Part shown: piece by piece, positions 11,551 through 24,283 of the stretch | Numbering within the stretch: position 1 is the first letter of the stretch | Layout: each line of letters begins with the position of its first letter | DNA from: Fomes fomentarius | Taxonomy: Eukaryota > Basidiomycota > Agaricomycetes > Polyporales > Polyporaceae | Direction of reading: 5' to 3' | NCBI GenBank assembly: GCA_022606135.1 | Contig: JABYQN010000002.1 | Span: 2,170,001 to 2,234,000, forward strand | DNA length: 64,000 nt | Position numbers and translations under genes: made by a program | The notes under the pieces: model-generated | Told to the model about the DNA's origin: nothing | Seen by the model: the letters and a program-made list of their open reading frames with translations, nothing else | Databases searched by the model: none

Positions 11551-13356
11551 ATGAACTCCGTTCTCACCATCCTTACCTTGGCCGGTGCCGCCGCCGCCCA
11601 GATCGTTGCGGGCCCCGTCACAATGGTCCCTTCAAGCCAGGTTTACGCGACGTCCTCGCCCTCGGCCGGTGACAACCACGTTGCCGCTTCGAGCGCGCCC
11701 AGCTCTTCCTACTCTGCCGCCCCGTCTGACTACACCCCGCCCCCAAAGGCTACCGATGGCGGTGCTTCGGACATGCCCTACTCGTCCTTCACCAATGGCG
11801 GCTACAAGAGCATGGACTGTGGGTACGGTCACACTAAGGCAAGCGATGGCTCGTGCCAGGCAATGAGTTGGGTGAGTCGCATAGTTTTCGCCTCCGCGCT
11901 TGAGGAATCTGACATTCCGCGCACGCGCCAATCAGTGGCAAGGTCAGGGATGCTACGAAACGATCATCATCAATCAGTGAGTACACTGCCCTGCCCCTCC
12001 CCCTCGTGTGCCGTTTCTCATGGCTGTTTCAGCGGAGGAGGGTACGGATATGGTGGCTGCGACAACAGCAATCAGTACACCATGACTGTCACCGACACCA
12101 TGACGAAGACAATGACCGACGTGATGACATCAACGGTCACCAGCGTCAGTGTGAGTAGTTGCTTGGCACATTCCGTCCTTCGATTCCTGACGCGGTCGGT
12201 TTGTAGACCAAGATGGTCGAGAAGACGGTCACCATGCACGAGACTCAGACAGTCGTGAAAACGATGACTGACATTGAGTCGGTGACCAAGACTCAGACCA
12301 AGACCGAGCTCGCGACGTCGACGAAGCTGGTGCCAACCACCCGCGTCTGGGTTTCGACTGAGATCATTGACAAGACCAAGGTCGTCGACCACACGCTCAC
12401 GGCTACCGAGACGAGCACCCAGGTCAACGTCTACACCAAGGTCCTCACTGATACCCAGACCGCAACGGAGACCAAGACGCAGAGTGTCACCGAGACGGAT
12501 CTCATGACGGTCACCAAGACGCAGGTCAGCACCCAGGTCGTCCCGACTACCTATGTCAAGACCTGGGTCAGCACACAGGTCATCGATAACGTGAGTTGTA
12601 CTCTCTGTGTCGACACTTCTGAGAGAAACTGACGATCTTCCACAGACCAAGACTGTCGAGGAGACCAAGACTGCCACCGTCACCGACCAGATGACCATCC
12701 TCCAGACTGCGACTCAGACCGAGATCCAGACCCAGACAGCGACCCAGACTGTCACCAACGAGGTCACCATGACCGTCACCTCGGTGTCGACCAAGGTTCA
12801 GCCCACGACCTACGTCCAGACCCGCGTCAGCACCCAGGTCATCGACAACACCAAGACGGTCGAGAACACCATCGTTGAGACCAAGACCGAGGACAGGACA
12901 CTCACCCAGACGCTCACCTGGCTCTCCACCTCCACGGCGACTGCGACGCAGACCGACACCGTTTCGTTGACCGCGACCGAGACCCTCACGTCGACTGCTA
13001 CTGCGACCGTCACCGACTCAATGCTCGTGTCGTGCCTCCAGGGTGTAAGTGGCGACTATGACATTGTATCGGCAACTGTTCACTGATTTTCTTGTGTCCC
13101 ACAGTGCAAGACCAGCTACTACCTGACCCCCGGTAACACTGCGTCTTACACCTACACGTCGTCCTCGGCTGCTGCGACCTCGACTGCTGCGTCTGAAAGC
13201 GGCTCCTCGTACGACAAGAGCAACCAATCTTCGTCGTCTGGTAGCTCGTACGACAAGAGCAGCCAGTCTTCGTCGTCCGGTAGCTCATACGACAAGAGCT
13301 CTTCGTCATCAAGCTCGGGCTCGTACGACTCCAACTCTCAATCTGGTTCTTACTAA
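11551..13356 (+). CDS. Secreted Thr/Ser-rich repeat protein (cell-wall or adhesin-like)
   Basis: No enzyme domain is recognisable. The protein starts with a signal peptide (MNSVLTILTLAGAAAAQ), then a Ser/Pro/Ala-rich region. A short Gly/Tyr/Cys segment is spread over small exons (about 11800-12070). A long T-x-T region follows, built from three related units of about 70 residues, each opening with a VSTKV-x-PTT type motif followed by a V-S-T-x-[VI]-ID element. The C-terminal segment has a Cys pair (SCLQGCKTSYY) and then 13-residue tandem repeats (SSYDKS plus a Ser run). Introns interrupt the repeats. Such Thr/Ser density predicts heavy O-mannosylation and a role at the cell surface. I see no hydrophobic C-terminal GPI signal, since the protein ends in Ser/Tyr-rich sequence. 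Function is inferred only from composition. Confidence 0.8.
12315..13020 (+). repeat. Three tandem ~70-residue Thr-rich units
   Basis: Units begin near 12315, 12525 and 12785 (the second is interrupted by an intron at about 12591-12645). Each opens with a PTT motif (LVPTT, VVPTT, VQPTT) followed by V-S-T-[EQ]-[IV]-ID-[KN]-T-K and then a run of T-x-T dipeptides. This points to internal duplication of an exon-sized unit. Confidence 0.7.
13201..13317 (+). repeat. 39-bp coding minisatellite
   Basis: Copies start at 13201, 13240 and 13279, exactly 39 nt apart, followed by a shorter degenerate copy. Each encodes 13 residues (GSSYDKS plus Ser/Gln). The unit length is a multiple of three, so copy-number changes keep the frame. 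Confidence 0.85.
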
Positions 13357-16300
13357 AAGGGACGTTTTGTGCATGTCGGACTCTTTGTCGTACTGCTGAC
13401 GGACAGTTTGGTACCTATGTCGCCATGTTGTCTTGGGTAGAATAGTCGCACTCGCGTTCTTCCAGGTAGGCTGACGGACAATTAATTAGTGTTGTTGATA
13501 CGTAGCTTGCATCGATAGCTTCAGCCTTTTTTCTCATCATATTCGTTCCGCGCATCTCATATATATTCTATCATTGCTGGAGCTATAAATTAATCGGGCT
13601 AACTTAACGTGTCGACCATCCGACTGGGACCTCTTTGCACATAGAGTCTAGAATCTCTTTCTCTCTCTCACGTTGTCCAGTCTGCGGCCGTCAGTGTTTG
13701 AGATTTCCGTAACATGTCTGGCGGTGCTGAACTAGTAAGAACTTGGGTGTTGGGGAGGCGACCAGCGTATTGCACGCGCTGCTTTGCTTACATCATGACG
13801 GCAGTGGAAGACTTCCGAGACCGAGGTGGCCGATGGTATCCCTGGAGATTATCGCGAAGACAATCGTATTTGCGTTTCTTGGAAAGTGGTGTGGGCTTGG
13901 CACGACTCATGGAGGCTTGGCAATTTGCGTGGGGATGTCGGCGATGAACGTGGGCTTGACATGTGCGCAAATGCCCCAAGGCACCGCTCGGTCACGCAGA
14001 TGGCAGTGACAAAGTGTTGCGCCGTGCCTTGTACGCACCGCCGGTTGGAGTCGCTTGCTGTTTGTCTCCACTCTCTCCGACGTCCCCAGGCGAAATACTT
14101 ATTCGAGGCACGATCAAGGCTACCGACAGCCTTGCCGCATCGCCAGCCTTCGCCAACCAACCAACTCGAGAGGACCGCAGCGGATTGGTGGACCATCGGG
14201 CACACCCGAAAAGGACACACGCGACGCGGTACCGGCAAGTGTGAGAGGACGGGAGGGGATTGGACAGGGCTTGCGCACATGCTATTGGCGCGGTACTAAC
14301 CTAGTTGGACGGCAGGGCCCCGTAAGACGGTCCGAAGTCGACCACCCGCGGAACTGCCTCAGACCCACGACCTACGTACGACACCATTCCCTTACGAGGG
14401 CATTCGTATTTTTAGAGTGAGGGAGTGGTGCGTGCGTTCGCACCTTCTCACTGATGGCCTGTTGCAATATTCCTCACAGCCCGCTTCGGCGTGGAACTGC
14501 GCGGACGTACATCGCTCGGCCCGTCTGCCATGGCGTTGGCGATAGCAAGCTTCGAAGCAGTCGATAACACCGGTGAGGAAGCGCAAAGTGCCACCCGTAT
14601 GGCATAGACTCCTTCGGGGCTCCCACAGGTCTCATGGAAACTGAGGGGCGACACCACCACGAGGCTCACAGAGTCAAAGTGCCGGTATGATGACGCATGA
14701 TGCAGCTCTCGGTGTACACGCGCTGCGATTAATGACGGCGCCGGATAGAAGATCGATGTTTGGTCGAACTGAATCGAGGTGCGGTGCTCCGTCGACCATG
14801 GTTATCGAAAAGAAGCTTACTTACAACGCGCTAGAACGGCCCCACAACACGCCAACCACACTACACCGTAGTGCATTCACCGTTTAGTTTGCGGGTTTCT
14901 AGGAGATATCCTGCCTCTTATGGTCGGTTAGCGGTGAGCAGAAGACCCGTGGTACTCCAACGAGGAGTTGCACATACGTATGGCAATGCCGGGAACCCTT
15001 CAATGATTCGCTGCGAGTAGAACCCGCACAAGTCAGTACCTTGCCTATCTGCATCGTCGTTCACTGCATGCTCGCCACGTCACAGCCTCGAAGGTTTTCC
15101 CCTCCGACGGTGCTGTAACCCACCGGCAGGTGAGGCGTCCACCATCGTTCGGCGGTCTTTCACTTGATGACAGGCGATCCATTCGCCCGGTGCAGATCCT
15201 CCCAATGCATGCAATATTTAGCTTCTAATGGTATGTACCTAGGAGCGATGGCCTTCCGCATCATCTCGTTTGAACGCTTTTCACAAGCATGCTTTGCCTT
15301 CCCATCATGGTCATGACGTACCAGGACAAACTAGAGGTCTGTCTTTGGGGCCAGATTCCGTGATTGCCCAATGTGAGTAGTACTGCGAGTCTATTCAGGG
15401 CATCCACTCTACCAATCGCGGACGCGTATCTCGGGCTTCCAGTGATCGGGCCTCCTGTGGCTAGTGCAGCGGAGCGGGGATTCTAGCATCTGCCCTTCAA
15501 CAACGTCGGCCCGCCTCTTCTCGCGTGCCTTAGAATCTAGCTTTCAACACTTTGTGTAAGGCTGCGCGCCTGCTCCGAATATCAGTCGGGGTCGGTGCGG
15601 ACCGATTCCGCACGAGTGCTTATGCCGAGGCTCGCATTGTATCTCATCTCGAAACCGTATCTTCCAATATGCTGATAACTCTACTTTCTTGACTTCCGCG
15701 ATCCCTTTCTCCATCAGAACAGATACTATTCGGGTCGCTAGGCGAGCCGGACATGAATGCAGAGTATGAGCTAGCCATCTTATGCCGAGCTGAGTACATT
15801 TTTCAACTCCAGAAAATAGGTGGGGAAGTGTAATTCGCTTCGTCTCCGCAATCATCTACACAAAATGACTCCCACTTATGTCGTCTCCTCCAGACCTCGC
15901 TTACACTGCCGACGGGTTTGAGTAGAACCTCGGCCAAGACCGCATTCCCAGAATCCGTTGTTAGATATCCTGGCTTGCTGTGTGGCTGCTGTCGCCATAA
16001 TCCGGGACGGGAAGATCCCGGTAAACAGCTGTGTCCGAATAACGGGTATACTCACTAAGTACGCCGTGATGCTGATACTCCACAGGACGCAGATGGTCCG
16101 AAATAACGAGCACCGCGGTGTTTGTTCTAGTAATTAGTGGCGGTCACGCATCACATCGAGGCATACACTGAAGTCGCTTCCAGTACGTTGGCCTACCAAA
16201 TCAAATCTATGCGCGACCGAGGCCGCTGCTAGCTCACTGCCTACCTACCAATTTCGTGCACAAGTGGGTCCCTGAAGGCCATGTTAGGTATTTCCCACAT

Positions 16301-18021
16301 GATGCACGCTCTATGCCCAGCTCAATTGAGTTTCTCGCATGCAGCACACCGAGGCCATTCTTTCCTCGGGTGCGCCCGGAACGCACACTGGTCTGGGGTT
16401 CGGGCTGGCAGCCAGTCGGTAACTCGTGAGAGCAGTCCGAGCAGTCCGGTGACCGTGCAGTGATTCATTGCTTGACGGCACGCATATGGATCGCCACCGT
16501 TCGTGGGCATACGGTAGCCCATGGAAGTAGGTTCGGGTTGAAAGATACGCCGGTGTGGCAAGGGATGGCATCCCATCGCAGCGGCGAGAAGAGAGATCGC
16601 TGGCACTATCTGTTAGGTGCATAATGTGCACTTGTGGACGTAACGGTTCTTCGCTTAGCAGAATATGAGGCTCAATCCAAATTCAGCCAATGTATGTGTG
16701 GCGCCAAGTATCACACCCATATGATCTGATATTCCCCTAGCGAATAGTGGTTGGCACTGGCAGATGGAATGAAATCTCTGTTAGTGCAGGCTGTTCATCT
16801 TTGCCACCGTCTACTCACGTTGTACGTTGCTGGGCGGTGAGGTCCAGGCTGTCCAGCAATGCAGTAGGTTAAGGCTATGACAACTAGAACACTACATCGC
16901 ACTAATGATTGTTTGGCTGGCTCCAGGTGCAACGGAAACAATTTTCTCCTACACAGGTGTGGTGTGTCAGGCTCGCAAATTCGCGAAGGGTCAACGCAAT
17001 TTCGGCTGCTCGGGGCTTTGCAGCTGGATATCCCGCTATACTCAGGGGTAGGCACGTGTGATTCTAGGTGAGTCTACGCCTGTGGCTATTATGGCTATCA
17101 TGGTTATTGCCTCCGTGATGAGCGCTATGTAGGACAGCACGCTCTCACTATGCTCCACGCTACAGTTTCGACACGTCTAGGTTACTCTCGAGTGACCTTC
17201 ATGTGCCGAAGATGAGGTACGCTTCCACGTCCCCTCCTCTCCGGTTGAGCCGACACTGAAAACAGTGTGGCATTTTCTCACTCGAGAAGTGGGAGTTGCC
17301 GTGCATATGGCCAGATGCGATCTCACCTTCATGTTATTTTGTGACAGATCCGGTAAGCCGAGAAGCTCAGTATGGATGATGATGATTCGACAACATATGG
17401 CGATCTTCATGCCAGAAGTTTTGGAAGACGAGTGGCGGATACATTTTTTCCAAGCATATCACTGTCTATGCCGTTGAGTTCAGGCCTTTACTTGAAGCTC
17501 GGTCGGTGCCGCCCTTCCGCCGCCTTCTTCTGAGCCGTAGATTACAGCACGCCCCACGATCGTCTGAGTCACACCAACATTGCTCGCAAGTTCCGGCCTA
17601 TGCGACCATGTCAAGACCCTTCCTTGGCTCTGCAGCGGCCACATGGGGCCCGGTACGTTGGCTTCACAGCAGCCGTTGTCAAAGGTCTGGCGTAACTTCT
17701 TACACGTTTCTCTCCGAAGTACTAGCTCAGTAGCGCTGGCTGGTCCGCCGGTGTCTTTCTCGAGAATCCGAAGACGAACGCTTCATCTCATCTGCGCGAC
17801 AGTCGCGAGAATCGCCTGTGAATGGCTGAACTATTGAGGAGGAGTCCTTGTGACCACCGTGGCTCATGCAGGTATGGGCGCCATTACGTAAAATCATCGT
17901 AGATTACGCCAGACTGGCGCATTCCTTACCACCCGAGCCGTCCCAACCCTCAAAACCTAACACCAGCTTTCAGCTCCGACCACCATCTGCAGCAGGACAG
18001 ACGTCTGCGCAACATCCAGAG
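13357..18021. other. 4.7 kb region without a recognisable gene
   Basis: The first 300 nt are AT-richer and probably hold the 3' end of the Thr-rich gene. After that I find no open frame that resembles a protein family, no ORF longer than about 160 codons, and no clear exon chain on either strand. Overlapping ORFs at 13.7-14.4 kb on both strands have no recognisable motif. I see no long terminal repeats, terminal inverted repeats or transposase motifs, so a transposon origin is only a guess. The last 500 nt presumably include the promoter of the next gene. Confidence 0.5.
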
Positions 18022-18564
18022 ATGCCCATCCACGAATCGCCAGACCCTGCTGTACCCGAGTGGACGAAAGAGGTCAAGTCCGATTACCTAGTATTCTACT
18101 CTTCGCGGGACCAAAACGGGAATCTGTGGTGCCCGGTGCGTGTCGCTTACCTTAGTTGAATGCGTCCTCCGAGCTGACAGGAGCAACACATCACCAGGAC
18201 TGTCGCCGGATCGAAAGCTGGGTCCAGGACGCATTCGGGCCGGCAGACAAACCGCCCGCCACAATCGTTTACGTCGGACAGCGCGCGGAGTAAGTACATG
18301 CGACCTGTCAGGGAAAGCGAGTACAACAACAACGTTTGTGCAGGTGGAAGACCCCCTCTAATCCCTTCAGAGCGCGTCCGTGGGAGGTCGAATCTATCCC
18401 GACTGTCATCAGGACCAAGGACGTGAGTTTTTTTCGATAATCCTGTACTACCCGAGCGTCTTGCTGAGACCGCGTTGAATTGCTTGCCGTTACGAGCACA
18501 GGGTACGAAGCTGTTTGATCAGGAAATTTCGCAGGAAAGCCTGGCATCGTTTGTCAGTGCATGA
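18022..18564 (+). CDS. TRP14/TXNDC17-type thioredoxin-like protein
   Basis: A small cytosolic thioredoxin-fold protein of about 115 aa in four exons. Exon 1 ends at 18135, splitting the active site into WCP and DC; the joined motif is WCPDC, the signature of the TRP14 (DUF953) group rather than WCGPC of classical thioredoxin. Before it lies YLVFYSSRDQNGNLW, with the family's long insertion. The cis-proline loop is ESIPTVIR, and the C-terminus is LFDQEISQESLASF. Homologues reduce small disulfides such as cystine using thioredoxin reductase. The ATG at 18022 gives the usual family length. An upstream frame reaching 17866 is open but looks unlike the family. Confidence 0.9.
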
Positions 18565-19055
18565 GATTGTCCATCGCTCGCTCTAATAGGAATGATCGAA
18601 TCGAGGATGTGTCACGGATGCATGACCATGCCTCGCGATGTGAACCCCCGCGGTGGAGCGCCGAAACAGCAGTGCATTTACATGGCGAGACTGTTATCAG
18701 CGCGCCCGCTCGAGGCCACGATGCGCTCGCGGACTCCAGAGCGTGCGCCTCTTGGAAGGCATCATCCTGGCGAGTGACCTTCCGAACCTATATGTACCCC
18801 CCCCAGGGAAGCATATATCTCCCCACATCTCCTGGGAGTGCTCTTCAGATACGGGCCGTTGAGGAATACTATTTATTCGTGAGCTAGTTGAGAAGGAACG
18901 ACCGTGTCCACCCAGCGCTCAGCCATTGCCGTATGGGTGAAAGAGCAAGAGGGCGAGCTATAGATCAGACGATGCCATGGAAGTCTCCTCCAATTTCCAT
19001 GTCCGTCTGTCTCCTACTTAAAAAATCGTTGCCTCCAGATCGCCCGACCACGATC
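18565..19055. other. Intergenic, upstream of amidase
   Basis: About 490 nt with only short, unrecognisable frames. The amidase promoter should lie in the 3' half. No TATA box is obvious. Confidence 0.4.
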
Positions 19056-21079
19056 ATGCCCCCGGACGGTAACTTCAGCATCACCATGACTCGCGATCCA
19101 TCCACTGGGGACATCGAGCGGATACCACCTCGGAGTCCGCCCTTGTGGCAGGAGGTATCAAATCACAAGAAGGCTGAGAGGGAAGAGCGCCTCGCCAAGC
19201 GGCCCGGGTGGCGACTGAGCACGGAGGTTTCCCCGCTGCTGACGGACGTCTCGAATCTCCCAACATCGGAACTCACCCCTCGCGAATTCGAGATCGTGCA
19301 TCTGGACGTCACTGCGCTCGCCGAGGCCCTTCGTGCGCGCAAGTACACCGCAGTGGAGACTCTCGAGGCATTCTGCCACGTTGCGACCATCGCCCAGGAT
19401 GTCACAAACTGCCTGACGGAAGTCTTCTTCGACGAGGGGCTCCGCAGGGCGCAGGATCTCGATCGGCATCTCGCAGAGACAGGAAAGGTTGCGGGCCCAC
19501 TTCATGGAGTGCCTGTATCGATCAAAGATCACATCCTTGTTGAGGGCCATGACACGTCTACGGGCTACGTAGCATGGGCCGGACATACCATAGCCGAGAA
19601 AGACGCCGTGGTCGTGAAGATACTGAGAGAGGCGGGGGCTGTCATCTACGTAAAGACTGCGAACCCGCAAACCCTGCTAGTATGTCTTGGGGCAGTGTCT
19701 GCCTAATATGCTCCCCCGTCGCTCACGAGGGATCCCGTTCCAGTCGCTCGAAACGAACAACAATATTTTCGGCAGGACGGTACACCCGTATAACCGTTGT
19801 CAGTGCCCGTCTTTTCCTCGTCTCCGAACACGGCTCGATGCTGACGGTTCCTCCGACCATGTCACACAGTGCTCACCTCCGGAGGGAGCAGTGGCGGAGA
19901 AAGTGCCCTCATTGCGGTGCATGGGAGCCCCTTGGGAATCGGAACGGACATTGGTGGTTCTATCGTGAGTGCATGGAAGCCTGAGGGTTCCGCAGAAATC
20001 ATAAAGCCTATAACTCAATCATGGCAATCCAGCGCATTCCTGCGGCATACACGGGCCTATATGGCCTCAAGGGTTCAGTTGGCCGCATGCCCCACGCGGG
20101 CCTGATGGGTTCTCATGACGGGATGGACGCCATCGTCGGTGCTCTCGGCCCTCTCGCGACCTCTGCACGAGACCTCGCGCTGTTCTGCCAAGTGATGCTC
20201 CAGCACGAGCCCTGGATGATTGAACCTTCCCTTTTCGAGATCCCGTGGCGGCAGGAGATCGTAGACGGTGAGGGCATTCCAGACAAGTTGTCCATCGCAG
20301 TCCTGTGGGACGATGGCGTGGTGACTCCGCACCCGCCCATCCTCGATGCGCTGCGGCGGACCACAGACGCATTGACCGCGGCGGGGCATGACGTTGTCAT
20401 TTGGAACCCCGTCGACCACGAAGCAGCATGGGAGCTCATTGTGCGCTGTTCCGCTCGCTCTCGGATCTATCACACCTGCTGATGAAACACATCCACCCCT
20501 TGCCAGACAAAGCTGTACTTTCTCGACGGTGGAGAGGAGTACCGCGAGGTGATGCGGAACGAACCCTGGGTTCCGCAGACGGAGTGGATCCTGTCCCAGG
20601 TCCCGAATGGGGGGAAGCCGTTCAGCATCGCCGAGGTATTCAAGCTCAACCTCGAACGCGAGGCATTCCGCACTAAACTCGCCGCGCACTGGAATGCGAC
20701 CAGGTCGCGCACGTCCACGGGCCGTCATGTCGATGCCGTCTTATGCCCGGTCGCAGCGACACTCGCTCCACCACATGACACGACGAGATGGTGGGGGTAC
20801 ACCTCCTATTGGAACTTACTGGATTACTCCGCCGTCGTGTTCCCTGCAGGACGCTTCCATGCTGCCGATTATAGACCACTGACATGGCCTAATGGAGCAC
20901 TCCATATTGGAGAGCCTCGCAACGAGACGGAAAGGTTCATTCGAGCCCAGTGGAAGCCGGAGACCTACGATAACGTATCGGTCGGTCTCCAGCTGGTCGG
21001 GAGACGTTTAAACGAGGAGCGCGTGCTGGGCGTACTGCGCAGGGTCGAAGAAGCTGTTCAGAGGTTCCACGATCTGTGA
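19056..21079 (+). CDS. Amidase signature family enzyme (acetamidase-like)
   Basis: Hydrolyses a C-N amide bond by the Ser-cisSer-Lys triad; the substrate cannot be told from sequence. Exon 1 (19056-19679) contains GPLHGVPVSIKDH, with the catalytic lysine at residue 157. The short second exon starts at 19743 and ends at a GTCAGT donor. Exon 3 has LTSGGSSGGE (cis-serine region) and GIGTDIGGS (serine nucleophile). Exon 4 begins RIPAAYTGLYGLKGS. A further intron follows AAWELI (about 20440-20508). The C-terminal part has NLLDYSAVVFPAG, a PRNETERF element and VGLQLVGRRLNEERVL, typical of fungal amidases. The stop is at 21079. A possible signal peptide is absent, so it is probably cytosolic. It is not in an obvious pathway cluster. 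Confidence 0.92.
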
Positions 21080-23072
21080 CACTCACCGGCCATATGGGAT
21101 CTCAAGGGGCGGGCGCAGTTTTGTGGGTAGCCGGGATAGGGTCTTCATATAAAGATCTATTGTGGACGTATATGCGGGGTATAGACGGACGAAGTATGCC
21201 GCGCCCGGGGTGCTACAATGTCCTGGCCCGATGTCTACGCAATACAAGAATTTCATTTATCGGATGATACATATCCACGTTTATTTCTTCAACTTCGATC
21301 CGAGGGCCCGAAGATATGTCTCCAACTGTCCGCTGCCGTCGTGGATCCGGACTGCGCGGGCGTGGGTACAGAACAGACGTGACACGACAGCCAAAAATGT
21401 GTGGCGACAAATCCGTTTTATTCTAACTGAAGAGGGCGCAATATTTACCACCAGCGCGCATTCGGTCTCGTGGCGTAAGGGTCATCTCCTCCCTGACATA
21501 GGTCAAGGCAATACGACTTAGTGCTGGGATGCAAGGCTGCAACTCCGCCGGCTCATTTACTGGCCCCAAATCGACTGCTGTGTTGCCCCATAAGTAGGAG
21601 AACTTGCCACGCTCGTGTCAGTTGTCACGCCTCGCCAATAAGCCATGCCTTGCAACCTGACAAACATACACTTCTGCGGGCGGAAATGACCAGGCACAGC
21701 CCAAGCCAGGGTCGCACCGACATCAACATCCCGGTCATCCGCAGCATTATGAGTGAGGGCATATGTAATGGCCACAATCTCGCCGCGTCGGGATGAAGAA
21801 ATCTAGGGATTATGAAGCTAGGGACACCTGGCTGTGTGTAATCAGCTGTGGCAAGAATAGACTTATGAAGATGTACCTGGGAACGTGTGCTTCGTATACA
21901 GCAGAACATTCGACGATCTTAATGGACTGACGGGTACCCGGCAGCGGACCAATGTCGGGCTCGTTGGGAGGTTTGATTATGATGTGATGGCAAAATGAGC
22001 AATATCCGTGACTGACAGACTCACGACCGCATATCATGTGGAGGCTGAGCCTGAAGGATATGTGACAGACGACATCGCATCCAGTGCTATCCGGATATCA
22101 TTCCGGGAGCGACCCTGGCTGTTGGATGGCGGACGGTGTCTGGCGTTGGGGACCTTGTTCTGCATATGGAGGATATCCGAAGTGCATCTCGGGGACGGAG
22201 CGCATGAAACTCGTCATCAGTGAGCCACGCAGTCTGGGCAAGAAAGAGACGCCTGTTTCTTGCCACCTACAGCCATCTCCGATTCCTGCCAACACCTCCA
22301 GCTCTCTCGCGTTTGCGCACGCGCATTGCCCCACGGCTTGGGGTACGAGACCTCCGCTCAATGCGCGTGCGCCGCCGGGCTCTCCAGCAAGCGCGAAACC
22401 CAGCTCTCCCGGACTTCTCCTCGCGCGCGAGCGGAGGCCCCGGACAGATGAACGAAGCAACCTTGTGCAGCTGTCAGCCCGTACTCTGCGAACATGACTG
22501 GCTTTATGTAACCGGTTGCGGCCTAGCTTGAGGGCACGCTTCTGTCTTTTCGGTCAAAATCAAGGAAGACGGAGGAGGAGGTACGATGCCCGAGAAGGCA
22601 TAGCCAGGCGACGAATCATCTTCACCGCCCAGTCCTGGCGCGCGCCTGCAAAAATTGCACAGCGCTTTGAGTCGGAGGGCAAGGAGATGGATTATGTGAG
22701 GGTTACACATTCATTTTCGACCTCTTTGCGCCCCGGCGGCCAGATTTCCGGTGCTGAGATCATATCCGGTACCCTACTTGCCCCTACGCAATTGTGACTG
22801 CTAACCCCGTTGACGCAGGACCCTCACACTCGGGCACCTGTCGGCCTCTAACCTCTTCTGCCACTCTGCGGGTCTCGCCATCTATTGTGGCATGGCTGTC
22901 CTGACATATAAAGGCCTCCCTATGACTCCCCAACAGATGTCGCACCTCGCAAACGTCCCTTGCCTCTCCGTCCTTGTCTCCCTTCCTCCGAGTCCCTTTA
23001 CATCCGGTCCCTTGCACAACGACTCATTGCGTCATACCCTGACCATTCATTGTGCACTGCAGTTCTCTAGTT
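21080..23072. other. 2 kb region without a confident gene
   Basis: Most of this stretch shows only short frames. A GC-rich patch at about 22220-22530 (+) keeps an open Arg/Ser-rich frame of about 100 codons with gene-like third-position GC (RIAPRLGVRDLRSMRV), but it opens at GTG and I recognise no family or exon chain. The 270 nt before 23073 should hold the promoter of the GNAT gene. Confidence 0.4.
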
Positions 23073-24283
23073 ATGCCAGGCCTTCACTCGTCCACCTCTC
23101 GCTCATCTATCGTCCTTCAGCACCATAGTGCAGAGCACTTCCTTTCGTTCACTTATCCTGTCCTTCGACGTCACGAAGCGTCATCCAACATCATCCTTGC
23201 ACATGCGCTCAAGCATGTCGGTGCCGAGAACGCGCTTAGCAGTTTCGAGTCCGATGGAGACGTTCATACGCGTTTCTCCATGGATGACGAATCCCGGGTC
23301 CCCCGCCCAACCAAAGACGCGTTCTGGTTGACCCTATGGAATGTGTCTTCTCCGTCCGCACCGGCAACGCTCGAGCTCGTCCTCTCCTGCGTCAATTGGA
23401 CCTTGGGCGACTATCCGATCTTCCTTTGGACGCCTCATCGCTCATCCGCGGCGTCCGCTTCATGGCTTGCGCCTCGCGTCCAGCAGGTGGCTAAGTTCCT
23501 CAATTCCTGCGTCCCTCCGGAACGCGTCTTCTCGGTCTTCGGCATGACGTCCCTCGTCAAAACCTTCGCTCGCATTTGGACAGAGATGACCCGTTTTGTT
23601 ACCGAACCCAAACCGTTCTATGCGGCCCTGTTCTCGTATTGCACCACGGAGACGTTGCGTGCGGGTGACAGCACGTTGCCCGAAGGACACCGGCTGCGCA
23701 AAGCCACCATGACAGACCTAGAATCCGTCGCAGTGCTTTGCAAGGAATTTGCTGATGATTCCGTGAGTGTCGCAGATGCCCTTGTTGCACTTCTAGACGC
23801 GTCGCGCTGACCGTTCCGAATCTTGGGATCAGATCTACTTTCCCCTGACCATCGAGCGCGCCCGAATTGAAGCCCGCGAGCTCATCTCAAAGAGGCTCGT
23901 GTGGGTATACGACGCCAGTGGCGACATCACCACAATCTGCGCTGTAACGCGGAACAGTCATCGTGTCTCCGCGATCACGAAAGTTTACACCACGCCTCGA
24001 TGGCGGCGGAGAGGCTGCGCAGAGTTCCTGGTGCGCGCCGTTACCGATCAGTAAGCCAGTCCCCGGGCAATCAGCTGGTTCTTCGAAGCTCACTGAATGC
24101 CGATCTAGGCTGCTGAACGACTTTGGAAAGGAATCTGTCGTTCTCTACGTTGGACACGAGAACAGTGCACAGCGCGTCTATGACCGGGTCGGCTTTGCAG
24201 GTTTGTGTGGCAAGCCTAAGCCCGATGGTGTTGAGGACTCCCTCGAGCTCGGCTTCATCGGAACTGACAGGGGACACTGGTGA
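23073..24283 (+). CDS. GNAT-family N-acetyltransferase
   Basis: A protein of about 350 aa. The N-terminal part (HSAEHFLSFTYPVLRRHEASSNIILAHAL) is a type often seen in basidiomycete proteins with a C-terminal GNAT domain. After an intron near 23765-23832 the frame resumes with IYFPLTIERARIEARELI. The acetyl-CoA site is KVYTTPRWRRRGCAEFLVRAV, with the R-x-x-G-x-A core. A second intron separates VTDQ from LLNDFG. The end of the fold, YVGHENSAQRVYDRVGF, is the classic GNAT C-terminal strand and helix. The acceptor substrate is unknown. I chose the ATG at 23073; the upstream frame to 23052 opens with TGC-type codons and adds nothing conserved. Confidence 0.85.

Noticed and set aside
12072..12698. 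208-codon minus-strand frame opposite the Thr-rich repeats
   Set aside because: It mirrors the ACC/GTC-rich codons of the plus-strand protein and has no recognisable feature of its own.
13201..13317. Regularly spaced 39-bp repeats resembling a small CRISPR array
   Set aside because: The repeats are contiguous, coding and in frame, with no spacers, and the genome is eukaryotic.
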